This document shows positions 1 through 5,348 of a stretch of DNA of 8,433 bases, piece by piece; positions within the stretch are counted from its first letter, which is position 1, and each line of letters begins with the position of its first letter. The notes under the pieces are model-generated. The model saw only the letters and a program-made list of their open reading frames with translations. It was not told the origin of the DNA and searched no databases. Source of the stretch: Burkholderiales bacterium (GTDB lineage Bacteria > Pseudomonadota > Gammaproteobacteria > Burkholderiales > SG8-41); NCBI GenBank assembly GCA_005800795.1, contig SYEN01000280.1:1-8433 (forward strand), read 5' to 3'. Both the position numbers and the translations under genes were made by a program.

Positions 1-1
1 G

Positions 2-64
2 CCGAATTACGGCAAACGGTTGCACGGCGCGGTGGCTATCCAGCTCAAAATGAAAGTCTGGTAG
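2..64 (+). CDS. Possible C-terminal end of an outer-membrane beta-barrel protein (5' cut by window)
   Basis: Reading from base 2, an open frame gives PNYGKRLHGAVAIQLKMKVW and stops with TAG at 62-64. The end alternates polar and hydrophobic residues and closes with an aromatic residue, as the last strand of outer-membrane barrels (for example TonB-dependent receptors) usually does. Most third codon positions are G or C, as in the other genes here. It would converge on the isocitrate-lyase-like gene with only 14 bases between stops. Only 20 residues are visible, so this is a tentative call; the other strand shows no ribosome-binding site or ATG in this stretch. Confidence 0.33.
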   Translation, partial: PNYGKRLHGAVAIQLKMKVW

Positions 65-78
65 CCGCCGGCTCGGGG

Positions 79-948
79 TTATTTCTCGACGGTGGCTTTT
101 TCCACCTCCAGCATGCGATCCATATCGATGCTGTCGTGCAGCGCGTGTTGCTCGTCCTTGTGCGTAGTGCCCGCCATTGTGGGATCAGGAACACCACGCG
201 CGAGGCATTCGTAGCTTTGCTTCATCGCGCGATGGAACGCCCACGCCGAAATCGAGCTGGCAAGGATGCGATAACCCAAGGCGCCGAGTTCATCAAGTGA
301 CAAACCTGCGCCTTGGTCGCCATTCCCCGGCAGGCCAAACATGAAAGGCGGCGGCAGTGCGCGCGCGACGGTGCGTGCATCCTCGGCATTGCGCACGCTC
401 AAATACAGCATATCAGCGCCCGCTTCACGGTAGGCTAGCGCGCGTTTAATCGCATCGGCCATGCCGCCGGGGCCGCGAATGCCGTTGGTACGCGCGATGA
501 TGACAAAATCCGGATCGCGCCGTGCTTTCACCGCTTCGCTGACCTTGGCGGCCATGAGTTCCAGCGGCACCATGTGCTCCGTGCCCACGTGATGGTGCGC
601 GCGCTTAAGCAATATCTGATCCTCGATTTCAATCGCCGCGAAACCCGCCGCTTCCGCCATGGTGATGGTGTGATGCATGTGCATGGGGTCACCGAAACCC
701 GCCGCACCGTCAAGTATCAAGGGCAGATCACTCGCTGCACGAATCTCAATGCCTGCCTGACACAGCTGCGTGATGTTGAGATTGGCTTCGAGGCAGCAAT
801 TAAGATAGCCAATGGTTCCGCCGCCAAGATAAAGCACTTCAAAACCCGCTGCTTCGGCAAGCTTTGCGCTTAACGGGTTAAAGACTGCCGGCGTCACCAG
901 GGCACGGTTTCCAGCCAGCAGAGTACGAAGTTTCTTTGCGGCGCTCAT
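79..948 (-). CDS. Isocitrate lyase / PEP mutase superfamily protein with altered active-site residues
   Basis: A 289-residue protein of the isocitrate lyase/phosphoenolpyruvate mutase superfamily, single-domain (beta/alpha)8 enzymes that make or break C-C or C-P bonds in 2-oxo or hydroxy acids with Mg2+. Visible landmarks are FNPLSAKLAEAAGF (23-36), LILDGAAGFGDP (77-88), IEIEDQ (106-111), KRAHHH (115-120) and IIARTN (150-155). Classical 2-methylisocitrate lyase has DxDTG and KRCGH; here the second Asp is Ala82 and the catalytic Cys is Ala117, so lyase activity of the usual kind is unlikely. Oxaloacetate-decarboxylase-like or another 2-oxoacid activity is possible (inference). The ATG at 948 follows a strong AAGGGGGTG ribosome-binding site. 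It is the last gene of the cluster, 70 AT-rich bases behind the 372-residue gene. Superfamily certain, substrate unknown. Confidence 0.88.
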   Translation of the reverse strand: MSAAKKLRTLLAGNRALVTPAVFNPLSAKLAEAAGFEVLYLGGGTIGYLNCCLEANLNITQLCQAGIEIRAASDLPLILDGAAGFGDPMHMHHTITMAEAAGFAAIEIEDQILLKRAHHHVGTEHMVPLELMAAKVSEAVKARRDPDFVIIARTNGIRGPGGMADAIKRALAYREAGADMLYLSVRNAEDARTVARALPPPFMFGLPGNGDQGAGLSLDELGALGYRILASSISAWAFHRAMKQSYECLARGVPDPTMAGTTHKDEQHALHDSIDMDRMLEVEKATVEK

Positions 949-1018
949 TTCACCCCCTTCTACAAAAAATGTCTAACTAATTGTTTTTATTGATATTTCA
1001 TTGAATTTCAAGATTAAT
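949..1018 (-). other. AT-rich intercistronic spacer
   Basis: Seventy bases between the 372-residue gene and the isocitrate-lyase-like gene. The left end holds the ribosome-binding site of the latter (AAGGGGGTG). The rest is very AT-rich and includes TTGAAA on the minus strand but no -10 hexamer at proper spacing, and no GC-rich hairpin. Nothing proves a separate promoter or a terminator, so read-through from upstream is the simplest reading. Confidence 0.4.
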
Positions 1019-2137
1019 TTATCCCCGCTTTAATTCATCAATCGACCTGACCAACTCGCCATCCGCACGCTTTAACGCACGTGTCGCGGAACGCGTATTG
1101 CCGAAGGTCGGCACCCACTGTGAATGTTTACCTGCGCCGCCGGTAACGATGATGATGAGGTCATCCGGCTTTTGCCACATGTGAACGGGTGTATCGAGTG
1201 GCGCGTTGGCAAACTGATCGGCGAGCTTGCGCCGGAACCGTCGCTCGATGCCTTCCTGTGACCATTTCGACAGTGGGATGGTCGCCTTATCGTACAGCCA
1301 CTGCTTGACCTGCTTTTTGGTCATGACGCCGCTGGCCACCGTTTGCGCGTGCTCAGGGCCAAAGGCCATCACCGGCTGGCCTTCATAGTAGGCATTGTTC
1401 GAACCCGTGGTCGGGATGGTGCCCGCTACCATGGCGAGTATGCCCTCCGGCGTGATGCTTTCGTGATCGTTGACGTTGTGCGGGCCTTCTGCGGCCACCA
1501 CAGTACACACGGTCGCCTCTTTGGGATGCCCCAATTCGACATGCAGCGGCTCCCACGGGCTGGCATCTTCGTTTTCCGCCACACAAAACGTAAATTTGCA
1601 CGGCGTACCGGCTGTGGCCATGTCGCCCGTGCCGGGAATCGCAGCACCAATGTTCACCAGACACAACCGTATCGCACGGCCAATGGCTGCGTTGGCGCGA
1701 AAATAATTACCCATCACGTTTTGCCCGCTGTTCAAGCCGACTTCCTTTGCAATCGGGCCGTTGAAAATCAGCATCGGTGTGCACGGGTGCGTGGTGGCCT
1801 GCGTACCGTACAGGTTGTATTGCTCCTCGGCCATCGCTTCAAGTGCCAACAGCACCAGCGGAAAATATTCCGGCTTGCAGCCGGCCATTACCGCATTGGC
1901 GGCCACGCGGATCGGCGTTGCGGCACCGAAGCGCGGCGGCACCTTGATCACCGGCTTGTCGAAATCACGGTCGCAATAACTCAGCATGCGTTCTACCCGC
2001 TCGGGCGTCGGCGGTATCACCGGCAAGCCGTCGCTCCAGCCCTTGCTGCACAAAAATTCGTAGACCGCTTCCGGGTCGTCGTCGCATTCGACCATGGCGC
2101 CGGGGGCTTTCAGCATTGTGCTTAGCGACGCGCTCAT
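1019..2137 (-). CDS. Conserved protein of unknown function, partner of the UGSC selenoprotein
   Basis: A 372-residue, apparently cytoplasmic protein without signal peptide or clear membrane segments. I recognise the type from recurrent sequence blocks but know no established function. The blocks are WSDGLPVIPPTPERV (34-48), a TTHP plus FNGPIAKEVGLNSG stretch (115-138), NYFRANAAIGRAIRL (144-158), CVAENEDASPWEPLHVE (185-201), FGPEHAQTVASG (259-270) and IIIVTGGAGKHSQW (328-341). Nine cysteines are present. The ATG overlaps the selenoprotein stop as ATGA (2137-2134) and is preceded by AGGAG, so the two are probably translationally coupled and made in similar amounts. I infer that they act together, perhaps as subunits of one redox or C-S/C-C bond enzyme; that is inference from coupling only. 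Confidence 0.85.
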   Translation of the reverse strand: MSASLSTMLKAPGAMVECDDDPEAVYEFLCSKGWSDGLPVIPPTPERVERMLSYCDRDFDKPVIKVPPRFGAATPIRVAANAVMAGCKPEYFPLVLLALEAMAEEQYNLYGTQATTHPCTPMLIFNGPIAKEVGLNSGQNVMGNYFRANAAIGRAIRLCLVNIGAAIPGTGDMATAGTPCKFTFCVAENEDASPWEPLHVELGHPKEATVCTVVAAEGPHNVNDHESITPEGILAMVAGTIPTTGSNNAYYEGQPVMAFGPEHAQTVASGVMTKKQVKQWLYDKATIPLSKWSQEGIERRFRRKLADQFANAPLDTPVHMWQKPDDLIIIVTGGAGKHSQWVPTFGNTRSATRALKRADGELVRSIDELKRG

Positions 2138-2682
2138 GGCTGTTTCTCCTGCTTTTTATCTTTAACGACTTTCAACAACTGCGGTAACGCCGCGCCTGCG
2201 CGCTCCACCACCTTGTCGATCTTCAAACCGCCCAGGGGATGCTGGATTTTCAGCAGCGGCAAATCCGGCACACCGAACACTTTGGCCTGCGCGGTGCCGA
2301 GCTTCATGAACGTATCCGAACACACAACCGCAGCGATCAAACCGCGCTTGGTCAACTGTGCCATGTCGTGGACACTCCACGACGTGCACGAGCCTCAATC
2401 GGCCATGGCGCTGATCACCAGATCAGCCTCCTTCGCCAGTTCGTCGAGCACCTGATCGGTCGCCGGACGGCTGGAGGTGGGTTTGCGTTTCACCACCACC
2501 GAGTCAACCTTGTATTCTTTTTTCACGCCTTCAACGATCAGATTCAGCAAATGATCGGCGTTGGCCTTGCTGTTGTCGAGTATGCCCAGCCGTATGCCGC
2601 CGCCGCTCAAGGATCGACTCGACTTCAATTGCGCGACATCCTCAATCGGCGCGTCGGGCACGACGAGAAAGATTTTTCCCAT
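2134..2682 (-). CDS. UGSC-family selenoprotein (in-frame TGA read as selenocysteine)
   Basis: One 182-residue gene interrupted by a TGA at 2397-2395, codon 96. Read as selenocysteine, it gives MADUGSCTSWSVHD, the hallmark motif of the UGSC (seleno)protein family, with Sec96 and Cys99 as a likely redox pair. Both sides fit the family as I know it: RLGILDNSKANADHLL and KRKPTSSRPATDQVLDELA before it; PDLPLLKIQHPLGGLK after it. The ATG at 2682 has a well-placed AGGAG upstream (TACAGGAGAGCGGA); a longer in-frame start at 2784 would overlap the Bug gene and lacks family support. The stop overlaps the next gene as ATGA. A SECIS-like hairpin follows the TGA. Molecular function is not established to my knowledge; the layout around U-G-S-C-T recalls the Sec site of glycine reductase GrdB. 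The alternative is a Cys-to-stop pseudogene, less likely given the hairpin and the intact downstream frame. Confidence 0.87.
2358..2397 (-). promoter_or_regulatory. Selenocysteine UGA codon and candidate bacterial SECIS element
   Basis: In mRNA sense, the TGA (2397-2395) is followed by a lower stem GTGC/GCAC (2389-2386 with 2361-2358), a small internal loop (AC versus ATG), and a perfect 8-bp upper stem GTCGTGGA/TCCACGAC (2383-2376 with 2372-2365) closing a GTG loop (2375-2373). The first loop base is G and lies 20 bases after the TGA, within the range described for bacterial SECIS elements, which need an early G in the apical loop. Three of the G-C pairs join third codon positions, so the stem is only partly forced by the protein sequence. 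Confidence 0.75.
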
Positions 2683-2695
2683 TCCGCTCTCCTGT

Positions 2696-2718
2696 AAAAA
2701 ACTCAATTGAAACAATTG
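2696..2718 (-). terminator. Weak terminator or attenuator-like hairpin between Bug gene and selenoprotein
   Basis: In the 59-base gap after the Bug stop, the transcript would read CAATTG-TTT-CAATTG followed by AG and six T residues. A 6-bp stem with only two G-C pairs is weak, but stem plus T-run is the terminator layout, and partial termination here would make more binding protein than selenoprotein. The ribosome-binding site of the selenoprotein follows immediately. Confidence 0.3.
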
Positions 2719-2741
2719 CTTACAAAACACTCGACTTCGAC

Positions 2742-3701
2742 TTAATCCAGTCTGATGCCCGTCTGCTTCTGCACTTTTTGCCATTTCACAATATCTGCAG
2801 CGAGCCGTTTGGTCACTTCCTCGGGTGTGGTCTTGACAACATCCGCACCCAACCGCGCGAACGCATCACGCGTCGACGCTTGATCCAGCACTTTTATCAG
2901 CGCGGTGTAAACACGATTCACGATGTCCTTCGGCGTGGCCGCGGGCAGAAAAATGCCCGCGTTGGCCGACGCCTCGAAATCTTTTACGCCGGCCTGCTCC
3001 ATGGTTGGCACGCCTTCAAGCAACGCCGAGCGCTTTTGCGCTGTCACCGCAATCGCCCGCAGCTTGCCCGCCGCCACCATCGGCGCCGATGTCGACACCT
3101 GATCGAATAGGCAATGCGTCTGGCCGCCCATCAAATCCACCAGTGCGGGGCCCGCCCCTTTGTACGGTACATGTGTCAGTTTCACACCCGTAACCGCCTG
3201 AAACAATTCCCCGGTGAGATGCGTATTGCTGCCCGTGCCGGCGGACGCCATCAGCACCGCGCCAGGCTTCGCCTTCGCCAACGCAATAAATTCCTGCGCG
3301 GTTTTCACCGGCAGCGACGGATGCGTCACCAGCACCATTGGGGTGATCGACACCATCGACGTCGGCGCAAAATCCTTCAATGGATCATAAGTCGGCTTGG
3401 CGACAAACACCTTATTAATCGACATGGTACCCGTGGAGCCCAGCAGCATCGTATAACCGTCCGGCGCTGACCTCGCCACAAATTCATTACCCAAGCGGCT
3501 GCCTGCGCCACCGCGGTTTTCAACCACCACCGGCTGCCCGAGATTTTCGGTCATACCCGGCGCGACCGTACGAGCCGTGATATCGATATTGCCGCCCGGC
3601 GCGAACGGCACAACCAGGCGTATCGGACGGTCGGGGTAAGCGGCATTGACCATTGTTGCAGCCCCCAAAAAAAGCGCTACGCCCGCACAGCGAAACAGCA
3701 T
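2742..3701 (-). CDS. Bug/TctC-family tripartite tricarboxylate transporter substrate-binding protein
   Basis: A 319-residue periplasmic binding protein of the Bug (TctC-like) family, which captures carboxylates and other small organic acids for TTT-type transporters or signals their presence. Residues 1-20 (MLFRCAGVALFLGAATMVNA) form a signal peptide; the mature protein starts AYPDRPIRLVVPFAPGG, the standard opening of the family. Further family blocks are SAGTGSNTHLTGELF, THVPYKGAGPALVDLMGGQ and the C-terminal EEVTKRLAADIVKWQKV. Length is normal. I chose the ATG at 3701 because it begins the signal peptide and has GGAG five bases upstream; a longer frame to 3767 adds 22 residues before it. 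No TctA or TctB membrane partners lie in the window, so it is an orphan, as is common for this family. The ligand is probably the substrate of the downstream enzymes (inference). Confidence 0.93.
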   Translation of the reverse strand: MLFRCAGVALFLGAATMVNAAYPDRPIRLVVPFAPGGNIDITARTVAPGMTENLGQPVVVENRGGAGSRLGNEFVARSAPDGYTMLLGSTGTMSINKVFVAKPTYDPLKDFAPTSMVSITPMVLVTHPSLPVKTAQEFIALAKAKPGAVLMASAGTGSNTHLTGELFQAVTGVKLTHVPYKGAGPALVDLMGGQTHCLFDQVSTSAPMVAAGKLRAIAVTAQKRSALLEGVPTMEQAGVKDFEASANAGIFLPAATPKDIVNRVYTALIKVLDQASTRDAFARLGADVVKTTPEEVTKRLAADIVKWQKVQKQTGIRLD

Positions 3702-3738
3702 ATGAACTCCAGGCACACTCGAATGAAATAGTGGCACG

Positions 3739-3767
3739 ATGTTAGCAGCAGCGTGCGGGCGCCACAA
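3739..3767 (-). promoter_or_regulatory. Weak candidate promoter of the Bug-selenoprotein cluster
   Basis: In the 78-base gap ahead of the Bug gene, minus strand, TTGTGG (3767-3762) and TAACAT (3744-3739) are 17 bases apart, the standard spacing, but each hexamer fits the sigma-70 consensus only partly. The transcript would begin about 30 bases before the ATG. It is the best candidate in the gap, not a firm call. Confidence 0.25.
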
Positions 3768-3779
3768 ACCAACAAACCA

Positions 3780-4166
3780 TCAGCGCTGGTCGCCGCCGCC
3801 CGTTGCCAACAACCCCGCCAGCAGCAAGATCGCTATTCCCGTGATCGCCATGCCAGCCAGCATGCCGTCTGCTGCGAGACTGAAAAGACTCAACCAGAAA
3901 ATCAAGCCGCCGACAGCCGCCATGCCGCACAACAGACCGGCGAAAAATTTTTTCCAGCCGGACAGTGCCGCCATACGCTCACGCAAATGCTTTTGGGATT
4001 CGTGACGGCTGGGCCAACGCTCCAGCGGCTTACCGGAAATCGCTGCATGGATTTCCTGCCCGCTCGCAGCTGCTTTAAAACCGCGAGCCTTACAGATTGC
4101 ATTCCCCGCACAATTCAGCGATTGACACGCGTGACAGCGCCAGTCGTAGTCAGGCTTGACGCTCAC
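3780..4166 (-). CDS. Small membrane protein with N-terminal four-cysteine motif
   Basis: With the GTG at 4166 this is a 128-residue protein not recognised as a named family. Its N-terminus has C11-x2-C14-x4-C19-x5-C25 (RCHACQSLNCAGNAIC), compatible with a small zinc- or iron-binding knuckle. A charged linker (about 45-70) is followed by two hydrophobic helices (about 74-96 and 100-123), so the cysteines sit on a soluble N-terminal part. I prefer the GTG start because it overlaps the TGA of the upstream gene (GTGA), typical of coupled translation; the frame remains open to an upstream start at 4241, but those residues would lie entirely inside the upstream gene. It likely works with that membrane protein. 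Confidence 0.7.
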   Translation of the reverse strand: MSVKPDYDWRCHACQSLNCAGNAICKARGFKAAASGQEIHAAISGKPLERWPSRHESQKHLRERMAALSGWKKFFAGLLCGMAAVGGLIFWLSLFSLAADGMLAGMAITGIAILLLAGLLATGGGDQR

Positions 4167-5218
4167 AGGAAACTCAATCCCACTACCAGCGCGACAAGCA
4201 CGCTGATCACCATCCCGAATTTGAGCACTAAATCCCGCCACATCCTGCGTGACTCACGCTGGATTTCTGCAGACAACCGAAGATTTCGGTCTCGCGCCCG
4301 TTCCATTTGCGCTCTCAACGCTTCGATCTCAGCTTTGACATTTGCTGGTGTTGCGCTCATTTGCCGGCTTCCATCGTTGGTGCGGCCCGTATTCTGACTC
4401 CAAAGGTATTGCGCCAGCCGGCCAACCGCACTGGGTGGTTCGCTTGTTTTTCTGAGATCGATGGTAATACCCGTCAGCGAACGATTGCCCCAGAAGCCGT
4501 GTACAAACCTTGATACCAGCGTAAACTGCGGCAGCTCATACTTGATGGCTGGGATGTTGAAAACCAAAGAACCGACCGGTTCTGCTTCGCTATCATTGCG
4601 ATTGATTGACGATTCACTATAGCGCACGCCACCCACCAGGCGCCACGCAATTTCTGGTGAAGTGGCTGTTCTGAAACCCGAGCGAGTCAGCGTGATCACG
4701 GGTTTGCCGATTTGCGGCAGGGACATCAGAAACAGCAACATGCCAGCCGGTATCATGATACCGACCGCAAACCAGCCAGCAACACGCTCTATCCCGTTTG
4801 CGTCTGGAAGCACTAATAATGCCGTGGCGCCCATCATCAGCGCAAGCAAGGCCAACCATGCATTCGACGCGCCCTTTACCTCCAACTCAAAATCATCAGC
4901 GCGCGCTGCCACCAGTAATTGCATGAATCTCTCGTCCGCGAGATGGGCTCTGCTGGAATCGACATCCCGTTTGAGCCGATCATCCAGACGCGACAACCAC
5001 AGGCATCCGCCGATTCCCGCGATGCCAGCCAGAGCAGCCCATCCCGGGTGTTCACCTGCTTCGAGCAACAGCGTAGCCCCCATCAGTCCGCCAACCAGAG
5101 AAATGGTCGCCGCGAAAACAGTCAGAATTCTCACGCTGGATCCATCATCGAGGTATCGCGTGCCGCGCTTCCGCCCCATACGAGCACCCATGGGTCCGGG
5201 GCGATTGATTGCCTGCAC
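4163..5218 (-). CDS. Multi-spanning membrane protein with C-terminal coiled coil, function unknown
   Basis: A 351-residue inner-membrane protein that I cannot assign to a named family. Hydrophobic helices appear at about 30-52, 58-76, 119-137, 145-167 and 331-350. Between the fourth and fifth lies a soluble region (about 172-280) with a beta-rich pattern opening VITLTRSGFRTATSPEIAWR, reminiscent of PH-like domains in bacterial membrane proteins (weak inference). Residues 292-326 are rich in A, E, R and L with heptad-like spacing and probably form a short coiled coil next to the final helix. The start is uncertain: GTG at 5218 gives the full frame, while ATGs at 5191 and 5179 would also do and none has a clear ribosome-binding site. 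Its stop overlaps the start of the four-cysteine membrane protein gene. It diverges from the double-CMD gene. Confidence 0.75.
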   Translation of the reverse strand: MQAINRPGPMGARMGRKRGTRYLDDGSSVRILTVFAATISLVGGLMGATLLLEAGEHPGWAALAGIAGIGGCLWLSRLDDRLKRDVDSSRAHLADERFMQLLVAARADDFELEVKGASNAWLALLALMMGATALLVLPDANGIERVAGWFAVGIMIPAGMLLFLMSLPQIGKPVITLTRSGFRTATSPEIAWRLVGGVRYSESSINRNDSEAEPVGSLVFNIPAIKYELPQFTLVSRFVHGFWGNRSLTGITIDLRKTSEPPSAVGRLAQYLWSQNTGRTNDGSRQMSATPANVKAEIEALRAQMERARDRNLRLSAEIQRESRRMWRDLVLKFGMVISVLVALVVGLSFL

Positions 5219-5238
5219 GGCTGCCGAGGGAAATATCC

Positions 5239-5265
5239 TAAGTATCTGATTTTATTTACTTTTTA
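5239..5265 (+). repeat. T-rich 27-base segment, copy 1
   Basis: This AT-rich stretch in the divergent intergenic region matches 24 of 27 bases of 7855-7881 in the same orientation, beginning TAAGTAT and ending TTTTTA in both. Low complexity may explain part of the similarity. Confidence 0.4.
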
Positions 5266-5311
5266 AATATCGCTCGTGAGTTGGCCGACACGGGCGAACC
5301 GTTGTGCCTCG

Positions 5312-5317
5312 TATAAT
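5312..5317 (+). promoter_or_regulatory. Perfect -10 hexamer (TATAAT) ahead of the double-CMD gene
   Basis: TATAAT lies 32 bases before the GTG at 5349. No convincing -35 box is found 16-18 bases upstream and there is no TG extension, so an activator might be needed. Its position inside the longer version of the frame (from 5304) argues for the downstream start. Confidence 0.4.
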
Positions 5318-5348
5318 AGCGCCCCATCCACAGACAGCAGAGCCCGGC

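Noticed and set aside
1343..2125. 260-codon plus-strand open frame
   Set aside because: It lies wholly antisense to the 372-residue gene; composition (many R and H) is typical of a reverse-strand shadow, and no known motif appears.
2134..2364. Separate 76-residue protein starting at ATG 2364
   Set aside because: It is the C-terminal half of the UGSC protein in the same frame; the ATG codes for an internal Met just after the SVHD motif, with no independent ribosome-binding site.
2395..2784. Separate 129-residue protein ending at the TGA, starting at 2784
   Set aside because: The first 34 residues overlap the Bug gene and lack family resemblance; the ATG at 2682 has an AGGAG site, and the TGA is best read as selenocysteine.
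3753..4397. 214-codon plus-strand open frame
   Set aside because: It is antisense to the two membrane-protein genes, low in recognisable motifs, and has no ribosome-binding site.
4662..5249. 195-codon plus-strand open frame
   Set aside because: It is a shadow of the 351-residue membrane protein gene; its Ser/Pro/Arg-rich sequence mirrors the opposite strand.
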